Origin: an uncultured Fretibacterium sp.
GTDB taxonomy: Bacteria; Synergistota; Synergistia; Synergistales; Aminobacteriaceae
DNA: 64,000 bases
Reading direction: 5' to 3'
NCBI GenBank assembly: GCA_937915835.1
Contig: CALGHA010000035.1
Span: 1-64,000, forward strand
This document shows positions 45,156 to 54,630 of the stretch, in pieces. The notes under the pieces were generated by a model. That model was not told the DNA's origin. It did no database searches and saw only the letters and a list, made by a program, of their open reading frames with translations. A program made the translations under genes and the position numbers. Every line of letters starts with the position of its first letter. Position 1 is the first letter of the stretch.

Positions 45156-46406
45156 TTATCCCCTCCGTATTACTACGCTGTTTGCATGACCTGTTAAGCC
45201 TTCGGAGTTCGCAAAATTCTCAATATCAAATGAGGCTTCATTGAGGGCTTCAGGAGTGTAAAAAATATATTGCGATTTCTTGATAAAATCATCGACTGAG
45301 AGAGGGCTTGAAAATCTTGCTGTTCCCATTGTCGGCAAGGTGTGATTAGGGCCGGCGTAATAATCTCCCAGAGCTTCAGGAGTATATGAGCCTAAAAATA
45401 CACTTCCGGCGTTACGAATTTTAGTGAGCATTAAGAACGGATTGGCCGTGCAGATTTCGAGATGTTCGGGAGCAATCTCGTTAGCAATCTTCACTGCCTC
45501 TTCAAGCTCATCAACGAGAATAATTCTGCCCTGATTGTCAACAGAAACTCTTGCTATGTCATGACGAATGAGCTTCACAATCTGCGCTTCAATCTCTGAG
45601 CTTACACGTTCGGCCAATTCCCTTGAGTTCGTGAGCAAAATTGCGCTGGCGAGTTTATCGTGTTCGGACTGAGCTAACATGTCAGCGGCAAGATACGCGG
45701 GATTATTATTCTCGTCGGCAACAATCAAAATTTCGCTCGGCCCGGCTATCATGTCAATTGCAACTCGACCGAAGACTTGACGTTTTGCTTCAGCGACGTA
45801 AATATTTCCAGGCCCGACAATCTTATCAACTTTCTTCACGCTCTCAGTCCCATAAGCCAATGCCGCAACAGCTTGAGCACCGCCCATCTTGAAGATTTTA
45901 TTCACGCCAGCAACATGAGCCGCCGCAATAATCTCATTCTTAATCTCCGGAGGTGTCGCAATGAATATCTCATCACAGCCAGCAATCTTCGCCGGTATCG
46001 CGTTCATCAACACGCTCGAAGGATATGAAGCCGTCCCGCCAGGAACATACAAGCCGACACGTTCAAGAGGAATTACACGTTGACCGAGAATTGCTCCGTT
46101 TTGACGGGAAAATGCGAAACCGTTACGAACCTGCTTAGAGTGAAACTCACGGATATTTTTTGCCGCACGCTCCAACATCGAAACGTAATCATTCCCAACT
46201 TTCTTTAACGCGTCTTGAATTTCTCCTTCGCTGACTTCCAAACTTGAGAGCTTCACGCCGTCAAATTTCGCCTCATAATCAATTACCGCTTTATCCCCGT
46301 TAAGTCTCACGTTGTCAATAATCTCACTGACTGTTTTACTGACATCCGGAGTCTTTATGCTTATCTCCTCTCGCGAAAAATCCTTTGCTTCAACAATTTT
46401 TATCAC
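45156..46406 (-). CDS. hisD: histidinol dehydrogenase
   Basis: The zinc, NAD-dependent enzyme carries out the last two steps of histidine synthesis. The 416-residue protein has [24 protein letters not shown]-type blocks, [29 protein letters not shown], AAQ-like LAQSEHD and the C-terminal [13 protein letters not shown]. The start is GTG, overlapping hisG by four bases. Confidence 0.96.
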   Translation of the reverse strand: [416 protein letters not shown]

Positions 46407-47014
46407 TTGATAATCCTCCTAATAATCTCGTTTATGATTTCACCTTTGAATTTATAGGCTGACTTATTCGCGATTAAACGTGCGCTTAAATCAGCGATGA
46501 AATTTACCACCGACAAATTATTTTCCCGTAAAGTTGTTCCTGTCTCGACGATGTCAACGATTACGTCAGAAAGTCCAAGCACCGGCGCAAGTTCAAGTGA
46601 GCCTCGAAGTGTGATAATGTCGATTTCCCGGCCAATTCCGGAGTAATAATTCTGAGCAATATTCGGAAACTCCGTAGCAACCCGCAAAATTCTTTCAGGG
46701 TCATCAACAAAATCATTCCTCGCGGCTACAGCCATTCTGCAAAATCCGGCCTTCAAGTCAGCAAGTTCATAAACGTCCGGGCTTCTTTCGAGCAAAATAT
46801 CTTTTCCGGCCGCCCCAATGTCCGCAGTCCCACGCTCAACGTAAACAGGAACATCAAAAGGTTTTACCCAGAAACACCGCATGCCGAGTTCTTTATTTTC
46901 GAAGATTAACTTGCGATTTTTGTCGAGCATTCCCGGAAATTCATAGCCGGCTTCAGCAAATAACTTGTAAACTTTCTCGCCTAATCTCCCTTTTGGTAAA
47001 GCTATATTTATCAT
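46403..47014 (-). CDS. hisG: ATP phosphoribosyltransferase, short form
   Basis: HisG catalyses the first, feedback-controlled step of histidine synthesis. This is the short form (203 residues), which lacks the regulatory ACT-like domain and needs HisZ. Marks are ALPKGRLGEKVYKLF at the N-terminus, YVERGTADIGAAGKDIL, and DVIVDIVETGTTLREN for PRPP binding. hisZ lies directly upstream with no gap. Confidence 0.96.
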   Translation of the reverse strand: MINIALPKGRLGEKVYKLFAEAGYEFPGMLDKNRKLIFENKELGMRCFWVKPFDVPVYVERGTADIGAAGKDILLERSPDVYELADLKAGFCRMAVAARNDFVDDPERILRVATEFPNIAQNYYSGIGREIDIITLRGSLELAPVLGLSDVIVDIVETGTTLRENNLSVVNFIADLSARLIANKSAYKFKGEIINEIIRRIIK

Positions 47015-47878
47015 TTACATTCTCCCTATCTCGTCAAGATACACAGCAAATCCAATAGCTTTAGAGTTCTTATGTCCCATTAAACGCATCATAGTGTCAT
47101 ATTGGCCGCCGGATAAAATACTCTCAGGAATTCCCTCAATGAAACCTCGAAAGACAATCCCATTGTAGTAATTCAGGTTACTAACGACTGAGAAATCAAC
47201 ACGCATAACATCACGATATTTCTTCAAGCTCTCAAAAAGTTCAGCAAGTTTATATAACGCGTTATATTTTCCCGATAAAATTTTTTCTGGGATTTTTTCT
47301 TCACTGTCAAACTCAGCTAAAGCAATAATTTCACCAGGAGCATTAATACTTTTCAGTCCATGAATATTTTTCTCGGCTAAACACTTCAAGATTTCCTGTT
47401 TATTCTCGTTGTCCTTCAGAAGTTCAGCGATAAATCCAGCGTCGGCAATGTCAAGAATATACTTTTTCCCTCCTGATATAGTCTTAAGGCTCAAGATTGC
47501 AAGTTCGACAACTTCACGCAGATTTTCAGTTGAGAGTTTGCCTATGCATTCGATACCTGACTGTGAAATTTCCTGAAAGTTGCTCGCATTTTTCGGAACT
47601 CGATAAACTTTTTCGTCGTAATAAAACTTTTGAACGCCTTCAACTGTTCGGCAATGCTTGATTATTGAAAGTGTTACATCAGGGCGCAAAGCCATCAACC
47701 GCCCGTTAATATCCGTGAATGTCAATATTCGTTTTGACGTGAGAAAATCTTTCTTGTCCGCGTAAAAATCATACTCTTCAAATCTGCTCATTCTGTAAAA
47801 GTTGTAGTGATAATTTTCGTAGAGAGCGCGTAAATTCAAAGCAGCAAATTCTTCGGGCCTCAATCTGAAACTCAGCAT
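47015..47878 (-). CDS. hisZ: ATP phosphoribosyltransferase regulatory subunit HisZ
   Basis: The HisRS-like protein lacks tRNA charging and instead gives histidine feedback to short HisG. The 287 residues show motif 2-like TFTDINGRLMALRPDVTLSI, the VYRVPKNASNFQEISQSGIECIG block, and the C-terminal YYNGIVFRGFIEGIPESILSGGQYD. It is shorter than common HisZ (about 390), ending soon after the glycine-rich motif 3 region. The ATG at 47878 has AAAAGGAG upstream; the longer frame from 47917 is not supported. Confidence 0.9.
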   Translation of the reverse strand: MLSFRLRPEEFAALNLRALYENYHYNFYRMSRFEEYDFYADKKDFLTSKRILTFTDINGRLMALRPDVTLSIIKHCRTVEGVQKFYYDEKVYRVPKNASNFQEISQSGIECIGKLSTENLREVVELAILSLKTISGGKKYILDIADAGFIAELLKDNENKQEILKCLAEKNIHGLKSINAPGEIIALAEFDSEEKIPEKILSGKYNALYKLAELFESLKKYRDVMRVDFSVVSNLNYYNGIVFRGFIEGIPESILSGGQYDTMMRLMGHKNSKAIGFAVYLDEIGRM

Positions 47879-47933
47879 GAATGAATAAAAGCTCCTTTTT
47901 TGCTGTAATGATAGCACACGCTTAAAATGTACA

Positions 47934-47942
47934 TGCTATAAT
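47934..47942 (+). promoter_or_regulatory. extended -10 promoter of the sigma-bamA-lpx operon
   Basis: TGCTATAAT, a perfect extended -10 box, lies about 70 bases upstream of the first gene (48013). Confidence 0.6.
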
Positions 47943-48012
47943 TGCGTAAAAATAAATCGTTAATTACAAACATGAAATCATTTGCGAATATAAATATTGA
48001 ACAGGAGGCAAA

Positions 48013-48702
48013 ATGAACCTGGCAAATCAAGACGAACCAAGACGCGTAATTTTTGCACGACACGGCCAGACTGAATGGAACTTGCAGGCTCGCTTTCAAG
48101 GCAGGACCAACGTACAGTTGACGGAGAAGGGAAGAAGTCAGGCTCATTCGCTAGCTTCGAGATTATCGTCATGGCCTGTGGAGATTATTTACACAAGCCC
48201 TCTTGACCGAGCAAAATTTACGGCTTCGGCGATTGGTGAACGTCATAATTTAACGCCGATAATTTTACCAGAGCTTGAAGAGATTAATTTTGGCACATGG
48301 GAAGGACAATCGATTAACGGCCTTGAACGAGACCAGCACGAAACTTTCTCACGCTGGCGAGCTGATCCGTTCTTTAATCCTCCGGCCGGTGCTGAGACTT
48401 GGGAAAAACTTTACGCGAGATTATCGAGAGCCGTAAAAATTTTCCTAGACGGACCGTACAAGCGAATTGTCGTAGTCTCACACGGAGGAATTATGCGAGC
48501 ACTTTATGCCGTTTTCGTTGGGCTTAATCCTCATAAAGTCTGGAACATGGAAGTATCGAACTGTGCAATGAGCGGCGTTGAAATGCGTTTTGGCCGAGCC
48601 TGTTTAGTGTTCGCAAATGATGACTTGCATATACGTGCCGGAAAAAGCGGCGAAAATTTACCTGTGTGGGGTGAAAGTTATGAGCTTAAATCCAGAGTAT
48701 GA
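48013..48702 (+). CDS. histidine phosphatase family protein
   Basis: The 229-residue protein has the phosphoglycerate-mutase-like fold with ARHGQTEWN (catalytic His near residue 17), the TSPLDRAKFTA arginine block, the acid ELEEINFGTWEG, and the second His in VVSHGGIMRAL. Candidate roles are alpha-ribazole phosphatase, broad-specificity phosphatase or a phosphoglycerate mutase-like enzyme; the sequence does not decide. AGGAGGC precedes the ATG. The sigma factor gene starts inside its last 23 bases. Confidence 0.88.
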   Translation: MNLANQDEPRRVIFARHGQTEWNLQARFQGRTNVQLTEKGRSQAHSLASRLSSWPVEIIYTSPLDRAKFTASAIGERHNLTPIILPELEEINFGTWEGQSINGLERDQHETFSRWRADPFFNPPAGAETWEKLYARLSRAVKIFLDGPYKRIVVVSHGGIMRALYAVFVGLNPHKVWNMEVSNCAMSGVEMRFGRACLVFANDDLHIRAGKSGENLPVWGESYELKSRV

Positions 48703-49243
48703 GCAAAAATTATGGCAGTTATGTTCACAGGGAGATATTGACGCACGAGAAGAGTTAATCGTAGCTTACAGACCTTTAGTTTTCTGGATTGCCGGGAAAA
48801 TTCACGTTAACTATCCGGAACTCAGACAGGACATTATCCAAGAAGGAATGCTCGCGCTTATCCGTGCTGTTGATAAGTTTGAGCCGGAAAGAAACTTCAA
48901 GTTTTCGACGTATGCTTATCACAAAATTCACGGACAAATCATAAATATGCTTGAACGTTCAGAGAGAAAAGCTCCTGTTCCTGTTCCTGATGAATGGCTC
49001 CAAGTCCCGGATTATCATGACACTCCGGAGTTTGCAGATGACAATGATGATTGGCTTGATGCTTCGGCGGCTATTTCCAAACTCAGAGGGCGTGAAGCTG
49101 AAGTTGTCTCGGCGTTATTCTTCGAGGGCAAAGAGCCTAAGGACGTTGCTAGCGAGAAAAAATTAGATGTAAGCCATGTATATCGTCTTCGGAGGTCAGC
49201 GATCGCGAAAATTCGGGGATGGTTAGGGCTTGAAGGAGCGTAA
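48680..49243 (+). CDS. sigma-70 family RNA polymerase sigma factor
   Basis: The 187-residue protein has region 2 (LRQDIIQEGMLALIRAVDKF, then FKFSTYAYHKIHGQI), a linker with an acidic DDNDDW stretch, and region 4 helix-turn-helix (LRGREAEVVSALFFEGKEPKDVA, then VSHVYRLRRSAIAKI). It resembles the SigH/SigF-like alternative factors more than RpoD. I start it at the ATG at 48680, with GGGGTG upstream and overlap into the phosphatase; a longer frame from 48617 has no region 1 marks. It likely directs polymerase to its own set of promoters, possibly including this envelope operon (inference). Confidence 0.85.
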   Translation: MSLNPEYEQKLWQLCSQGDIDAREELIVAYRPLVFWIAGKIHVNYPELRQDIIQEGMLALIRAVDKFEPERNFKFSTYAYHKIHGQIINMLERSERKAPVPVPDEWLQVPDYHDTPEFADDNDDWLDASAAISKLRGREAEVVSALFFEGKEPKDVASEKKLDVSHVYRLRRSAIAKIRGWLGLEGA

Positions 49244-49245
49244 AA

Positions 49246-49905
49246 ATGTTAGTTGAAAAAAGAGTTGCCGGGATTATACGCTGGCTTGAAAGATTAAAGA
49301 AGTCCTACAGCTCAGGAGCGCTTGAGAGTGCCTTAATGGATGCCGAGTGTGCACGTGCTGATCTGGAAAATTTGAGGCTTGCCGTCTGGGAAAAAGTTAA
49401 ACCCGAAAATTCTTCACCGCCGAAAATTTCAGCGAGAATATCATCAAGGCTCGTTAAGTTCATGAAACCTTTTTTGCTTGCCGGAATTATCGTTATGGTT
49501 TACGTTTTCCCAATTTCTAAAGATGTCAAAGCTCCTGAACTCGTCTCACACGAAGAACTTAATTTTTCGCTCAAAGGCGATACGTTGACGACACAAGCCG
49601 AAACCTTAGCTGTAAAAGAAAAACAAACTGATATTTTGATGTCAACTGAAACTCTCACGACATCCAAGCAAAAATTAGCTTCCTTGCCGAAAAATGAAAC
49701 TCAGACTTCCACCAAGAAAACGACGATCAAGAAAAATTCAGCGTCTATATCATCAAAACGTCCAGCGGCGAATAAACAGTCTGTCAAGGAAGAAATTTCG
49801 CGTGTTCAGGCTAATAAAACAGTGGCTTATGACAAAGTTTTTTCGTTGGTTCAGACTGGGCAGCGAGCTTTGAAGAATAATAATTCCGTAGTAAAAGTTA
49901 AATAG
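49246..49905 (+). CDS. single-pass membrane protein, possible anti-sigma partner
   Basis: The 219-residue product starts two bases after the sigma gene stop. It has a short helical N-terminal part (about 1-65), one membrane helix (about 72-90, FLLAGIIVMVYVFP), and a long Lys/Thr/Ser-rich external part of low complexity. No catalytic domain is seen. The layout (sigma gene, then cytosolic helix, membrane helix, envelope tail) is that of many anti-sigma factors, but the N-terminal part lacks a zinc motif and no family is recognised, so the role is open. Confidence 0.6.
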   Translation: MLVEKRVAGIIRWLERLKKSYSSGALESALMDAECARADLENLRLAVWEKVKPENSSPPKISARISSRLVKFMKPFLLAGIIVMVYVFPISKDVKAPELVSHEELNFSLKGDTLTTQAETLAVKEKQTDILMSTETLTTSKQKLASLPKNETQTSTKKTTIKKNSASISSKRPAANKQSVKEEISRVQANKTVAYDKVFSLVQTGQRALKNNNSVVKVK

Positions 49906-49916
49906 TGAGGCCTATC

Positions 49917-51647
49917 ATGAAAAATTTTTCAGTATTGATATTTATTTTCGCGTTAATAATAATTCCGTCGGTTTCATATTCAGCTGATATGCCGCAAATT
50001 ACTTCGGTGGGAGTGGTCGGAAACGAACATATCTCATCTGAATATATTTTGCATGTCGCTGAGATTAGAGCCGGAGATATTTTGAGCCGTGATAAACTTC
50101 AAGCGGATGTTACAGCAATTTACAATCAGGGTTATTTTTCGTACGTCGATGTGGATTTGAGACCTGAGGGCGGTGGAGTTTCAGTTATGTTCTCAGTGCA
50201 GGAAAATCCGATTATAGAGAGCATAAGTTTTTCAGGAAACACTCTTTACTCAACAGAAAGCCTCATGAAAGAAGTATTTTCGTCAGTTGGGAGCGTCTTT
50301 AACAGAAACTTTTTCCGTAATGACTTGGACAGAATACAGTCAAAATATCATTCAGACGGTTATGTTATGGTCAGAATTTCCGACGTTCAGATTGAAGGGG
50401 GAAATATTTACGTTACAATTCTTGAGCCTAGAGTTCATGACGTAATCATTCAGGGCAATACTAAGACTAAGACAAACGTTATACGCCGTGAGATAAAGCT
50501 GAAGGACGGGGATATTTTCAACGTCGTACATTTTCGGCATAACTTAGGGAAATTACAAGGTTTAGGCTATTTTGAGGACGTTAACGTCGGCTTTGATGTT
50601 CCCGAAGAAGATGACGGAATTTTTGATTTAATCTTGACCGTGAAAGAGAAAAAGACAGCTTCAATCGGAATAAACTTAGCGTACGGAACAGAAAGCGGAA
50701 TGTCCGGAGGTTTGACTTATGGCGATACGAACTTGGGCGGACGAGGAATAAATTTTGAGATCGGCTTCAACGAGGGCGATGAGGCTTCATATTGGGCTAC
50801 GTTGTCAAGTCCTTACATGGACGCTAAAACTTTCGGCTGGAGAGTTGGAGCACGTTACATGAAGTATGACGACAGATATTATTATAAGGACAGCCGCCGT
50901 CAGTTTGAATATGACGAAAAAAGTTTGGCTATCTTTGCTGGATTTGGGAAGAAATTTTCAAATGAGGACTGGAGCTGGTTCCTCACTCTAAGGCATGAAG
51001 ACGTAAAATACGATGACATCAAGAATGCAATACCAGGTTACATCGATGAATTAACCCCTTGGGACGGAGTAAACCAGACTGTTGAACTTTCATTTACATG
51101 GGACAAACGTAATCCCTATTCTTCTTATTCAGACGGCTTTGTTTGGGACACTACGTTTGAACAGGCTGTGAAGGCTTTAGGCGGAGAATATAATTATCTC
51201 AAATATTGGACTCAGGCGAGATTTTACGCTTCGTTGAACAAAGTTCTTGAGGGCTTTGCTGATACCGAAGGTCCTTGGACAGATGATAACCCGTTGTTAT
51301 TGGCGGCACGTTTAAGAATAGGTTCAGCGACGGAAGATGAACTGCCTGCATTTGCTAGATATTCACTCGGAGGAATGAACACGCTTAGAGGCTATAACTC
51401 TCGTTCATTTGAAGGAAGCAATATGTATCTGGGCAATTTTGAGCTTCGTGTTCCTGTTGCTGATGCTGTCTCAATCGTGGGATTTTATGACATCGGGAAT
51501 GCTGACGATAAATTTGACTGGAGCAATTACCATGATGATTATGGAATGGGAGTTCGAGTGAAAACGCCGTTTGGAAATCTGAGAATAGATTATGCTCACG
51601 GAGAAGACGAGAACAGGACATATTTCGGATTTGGCGAAATGTTTTAG
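49917..51647 (+). CDS. bamA: BamA, outer-membrane protein assembly factor (three POTRA)
   Basis: The 576-residue Omp85 protein has a signal peptide (ending near SYSA, about residue 22), three POTRA domains (about 25-95, 96-175, 176-250; for example YNQGYFSYVDVDL and LGYFEDVNVGF) and a C-terminal 16-strand barrel. LRGYNSRSFEGSN is the L6 (V/I)RGF-type motif, and the protein ends in Phe (FGEMF), the beta-signal. Three POTRA instead of five differs from proteobacterial BamA. The ATG at 49917 has TGAGG upstream; a GTG at 49905 is less likely. With lpx genes downstream it is the BamA rather than TamA copy. Confidence 0.93.
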   Translation: MKNFSVLIFIFALIIIPSVSYSADMPQITSVGVVGNEHISSEYILHVAEIRAGDILSRDKLQADVTAIYNQGYFSYVDVDLRPEGGGVSVMFSVQENPIIESISFSGNTLYSTESLMKEVFSSVGSVFNRNFFRNDLDRIQSKYHSDGYVMVRISDVQIEGGNIYVTILEPRVHDVIIQGNTKTKTNVIRREIKLKDGDIFNVVHFRHNLGKLQGLGYFEDVNVGFDVPEEDDGIFDLILTVKEKKTASIGINLAYGTESGMSGGLTYGDTNLGGRGINFEIGFNEGDEASYWATLSSPYMDAKTFGWRVGARYMKYDDRYYYKDSRRQFEYDEKSLAIFAGFGKKFSNEDWSWFLTLRHEDVKYDDIKNAIPGYIDELTPWDGVNQTVELSFTWDKRNPYSSYSDGFVWDTTFEQAVKALGGEYNYLKYWTQARFYASLNKVLEGFADTEGPWTDDNPLLLAARLRIGSATEDELPAFARYSLGGMNTLRGYNSRSFEGSNMYLGNFELRVPVADAVSIVGFYDIGNADDKFDWSNYHDDYGMGVRVKTPFGNLRIDYAHGEDENRTYFGFGEMF

Positions 51648-52845
51648 CGTAATTCTTCTCGCGCTGATTTTTGCCGTTCCCAGTTATGCTTTGAGCGTCG
51701 CCGGAGTCCCTGAATGGTTAGAACCTGCCGTAATTCGGAGCTTGAATGCTGTCTGGTCAGAAATTCCGAATGAACCTGAGATTGACCGTGAGGGGACATT
51801 GGAACTTGTAGCACAGAGATTATTTGCAGGCTATTACGTGCGGGTTGAGCCTAATCGTGATAAGCCTGTTGTATTTTTTACGCCCTATGATGAAAATATT
51901 TCTGCTGACGTGAGAATTATCAAGCCTGAGCTTCGTGAATTTGCTCAAGAATGGTTTGACGCTGATGTTTCAGGATTGCCGGCTGAGATTTTGCGTTTAA
52001 TCAATAAAATTCCTCAAAGCGCATTAACCTGGTCAGATGAGGCCTTGCGTGAGAGGATAAGCTCAATTGTGAAAGAAATTTTGCCCGGTTGGGAGTTCTC
52101 GATGCAAATTTTTCTTGCTCAATCTTCGACATCAATAAATTTATCGTTCAGGCCTGGAAATCCCATGATATTGGCCGTCAAGCCCGCGTTATATTCCCGG
52201 ACGATCCCCGCAATATTACGTTCAGATTTGGAAGCTCGTTTAATCCCTGAGTTGTCGCCGTTAATCGGAGTTCCTGTGAAGTGGGCCGAAAAGCATAAAT
52301 CCGAAGTTGAGGAATATTCGCGGATATTTTTGTCTGAGCGTCATTCGATCGAAAATTTACGTGCAAAAGTTAATCTGAAATTTAAGCCTGGAACAGTTTC
52401 AAATCTTGAAGCCGGAGTTGACAGTGAAGATTTCGTGTTTAATTTATGGGTAGCAGCTTATGCCGGCATTGAGGGAAGATATCCGGAGATTGGGACATTT
52501 TTTGCGTTCAGGCCGTCGAGAAAATTTAACATAGAATTTTATATCGAAGCATTATTCTCACTATCAGATTTTGACGAAGTTCATAGATTAGGCGGAAGGT
52601 TTGAAGTTTTTAATAACGTCTGGTTAGGGGCTGAAGTCCAATGGCCGGAGAATAAATATTTCATCAGGTTTCTCTATAATCCCGTGCGAGTTCATAGGCC
52701 TTATTTCTGGTGGCGTTGGAGCCCGGAGCTTGACGTGCATGAAATGGCTTTAGGTTATAGATTAGATGATCATGTTTCAATAGAATTATATTATTACACG
52801 GAGGACGAGGATAAATTCGGACTTCGGGGGTTATGGCATTTGTAA
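51631..52845 (+). CDS. outer-membrane barrel candidate between bamA and lpxD
   Basis: The 404-residue protein has a signal peptide (about 1-22, ending near PSYA) and a mixed helical-beta part (about 25-220). Residues about 225-404 alternate hydrophobic and polar residues with many aromatics (YFWWRWSPELD, IELYYYTEDED) as in membrane barrels, ending GLRGLWHL. No named family is recognised. I use the TTG at 51631, which puts the signal peptide first; an in-frame ATG at 51592 would add 13 residues. The gene overlaps the bamA end. Many diderms have skp in this slot; this is not Skp. Confidence 0.72.
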   Translation: MAKCFSVILLALIFAVPSYALSVAGVPEWLEPAVIRSLNAVWSEIPNEPEIDREGTLELVAQRLFAGYYVRVEPNRDKPVVFFTPYDENISADVRIIKPELREFAQEWFDADVSGLPAEILRLINKIPQSALTWSDEALRERISSIVKEILPGWEFSMQIFLAQSSTSINLSFRPGNPMILAVKPALYSRTIPAILRSDLEARLIPELSPLIGVPVKWAEKHKSEVEEYSRIFLSERHSIENLRAKVNLKFKPGTVSNLEAGVDSEDFVFNLWVAAYAGIEGRYPEIGTFFAFRPSRKFNIEFYIEALFSLSDFDEVHRLGGRFEVFNNVWLGAEVQWPENKYFIRFLYNPVRVHRPYFWWRWSPELDVHEMALGYRLDDHVSIELYYYTEDEDKFGLRGLWHL

Positions 52846-52862
52846 GGAGAGAATAAAAGAGG

Positions 52863-53819
52863 ATGGATTTAGAATTATTATCAAATAAATTGCAACTAGA
52901 AATACATGGTGAAAAAACTCATGAGGTCAAGAGGATTGCTTCACCAGAGAACGCGGATACTGAAACTTTATGTGTAATTTGGGACAAGAATATTATCTCG
53001 AAATTGCCGCTTGAAGTCCCGATTTGTGCTCCCGAAGAATTTTTTGTGTCAGGCCGCGACGGAATAATTTTTGACAATCCCAGAGCTTTATTGCCGAGAT
53101 TATTAGAGATATTTTCAGGTCATGAGCATAAATTAACGGGCATTCATCCCAGCGCAATAATCTCATCGAGCGCGAAAGTTTCACCGGAAGCATATATCTC
53201 TGCGCTTGCTTATGTCGGAGATAACTGCGTCGTTGAAGCCGGAAGTGTTATAGAGCCTCAAGTTGTCTTGCTGAAAAACGTAAAAGTCGGCAAAAATTGT
53301 TTGATTCATTCAGGCGCTGTAATTGGCTGTGATGGTTTCGGTTTCGAGCGAACGCCTGAAGGTCTCGTGAAAATTCCTCAGACTGGCGGAGTTTTTATCG
53401 GCGATGATGTCGAAATTGGAGCATGCACGACGATTGACAGAGGAACGATGGACGACACGGAGATTAATTCCGGGACTAAGATAGATAATCATGTTCAGAT
53501 TGGGCATAACGTAAAAATTGGCCGGAACTGCATAATCTGTTCTATGTCTGGAATTGCCGGAAGCTCAGTAATCGAAGACAACGTTACAGTTTCAGTGCAG
53601 GTCGGAATAACGGATCACGTCAGAATTGGAGCAGGAGCGATCTTAGCAGGACGAACGGGAGTTACTAATGACGTTCCAGCCGGAGCGATTGTCTCAGGAT
53701 TTCCAGCGAGGCCCCATAATGAAGCTAAACGCGCGCTTGTGTTGTCAGCTGATTTGCCGAGTTTGTTTAAGCGAATGAGAATGCTCGAGAAAAAATTAGG
53801 AGAGTTGCAAAAATCATGA
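52863..53819 (+). CDS. lpxD: UDP-3-O-(3-hydroxyacyl)glucosamine N-acyltransferase
   Basis: LpxD adds the second acyl chain in lipid A synthesis. The 318 residues have an N-terminal uridine-binding domain (about 1-95), a left-handed beta-helix of hexapeptide repeats (about 100-260), and the catalytic-site [14 protein letters not shown] and [13 protein letters not shown] segments with His. A C-terminal helix follows. It overlaps lpxC by four bases. Confidence 0.96.
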   Translation: MDLELLSNKLQLEIHGEKTHEVKRIASPENADTETLCVIWDKNIISKLPLEVPICAPEEFFVSGRDGIIFDNPRALLPRLLEIFSGHEHKLTGIHPSAIISSSAKVSPEAYISALAYVGDNCVVEAGSVIEPQVVLLKNVKVGKNCLIHSGAVIGCDGFGFERTPEGLVKIPQTGGVFIGDDVEIGACTTIDRGTMDDTEINSGTKIDNHVQIGHNVKIGRNCIICSMSGIAGSSVIEDNVTVSVQVGITDHVRIGAGAILAGRTGVTNDVPAGAIVSGFPARPHNEAKRALVLSADLPSLFKRMRMLEKKLGELQKS

Positions 53820-54622
53820 AGCTCAACGGGAAAATATTATTAATAGGTCAGGGGCTTCATTCCGGTAAAGATTGCAAGTTGACGATTGAGCCTTATGAAA
53901 CTCCTGAAGTCTTGATGAATGATTTGCCATTGAGAAAATTTTTGTTGAACGGGACTAATCGCGGTTCGGATTACATTTTCCCGGACGGTACGAGAATTAG
54001 GACTTGTGAACACGTTTTATCAGCATTGACGGGGCTGGGAATTTTTTCGGGCGTTAAGCTCACAGTTGAGGGCGGGGAAATGCCGGCATTGGACGGGTGC
54101 GCAAAAAAAGTTTGTGATGAAATTCTTGCGAACTCTGACAAAAACGATGCAAGCGAAACGGAAGCGATAACGATAACTGAGCCCATAATAATCTCGACTG
54201 ATGACAAGAAACGATTTATAGCCGCGTTTCCAAGTGAGAATTTGCACATAACTTACACGGTCGATTATAAATTTATCGGTGCTCAGATTATAGATTACGA
54301 TCATTCGCCGGAAAAATATTATGACGAGATCGCTTCAGCCCGGACGTTCGCAATGAAATCTGACATAGATTATTTACGTTCACACGGTATGGCTATGGGC
54401 GGAAGTCTTGAGAATGCAATTGTCATTGATGAGAAGATTACGGCTTCAGGAGGCTTGAGATGGCCTGATGAGTTCGTGAGGCATAAAGTTTTGGACTTAA
54501 TCGGTGATTTAGCCTCGCTCGGAAAAAGTTTACACGCTCATATTGTAGCAGTCAGGGCCGGGCATGAATTACATTTGAAACTTGCAGAGAAAATAAAAAA
54601 ATTGATGCTGAAGGGAGAATAA
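53816..54622 (+). CDS. lpxC: UDP-3-O-acyl-GlcNAc deacetylase
   Basis: LpxC is the zinc deacetylase for the committed step of lipid A. The 268-residue protein shows [13 protein letters not shown], the zinc His in [14 protein letters not shown] (about residue 68), the DGCAKK end of domain 1, the [13 protein letters not shown] block, and [13 protein letters not shown] with the HKxxD zinc site near residue 222. It is slightly shorter than E. coli LpxC (305). Confidence 0.96.
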   Translation: MKLNGKILLIGQGLHSGKDCKLTIEPYETPEVLMNDLPLRKFLLNGTNRGSDYIFPDGTRIRTCEHVLSALTGLGIFSGVKLTVEGGEMPALDGCAKKVCDEILANSDKNDASETEAITITEPIIISTDDKKRFIAAFPSENLHITYTVDYKFIGAQIIDYDHSPEKYYDEIASARTFAMKSDIDYLRSHGMAMGGSLENAIVIDEKITASGGLRWPDEFVRHKVLDLIGDLASLGKSLHAHIVAVRAGHELHLKLAEKIKKLMLKGE

Positions 54623-54630
54623 AAATTTTT

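Noticed and set aside
47879..48012. His-leader attenuator before hisZ
   Set aside because: No His-rich leader peptide or terminator/antiterminator pair is visible in the short upstream region.
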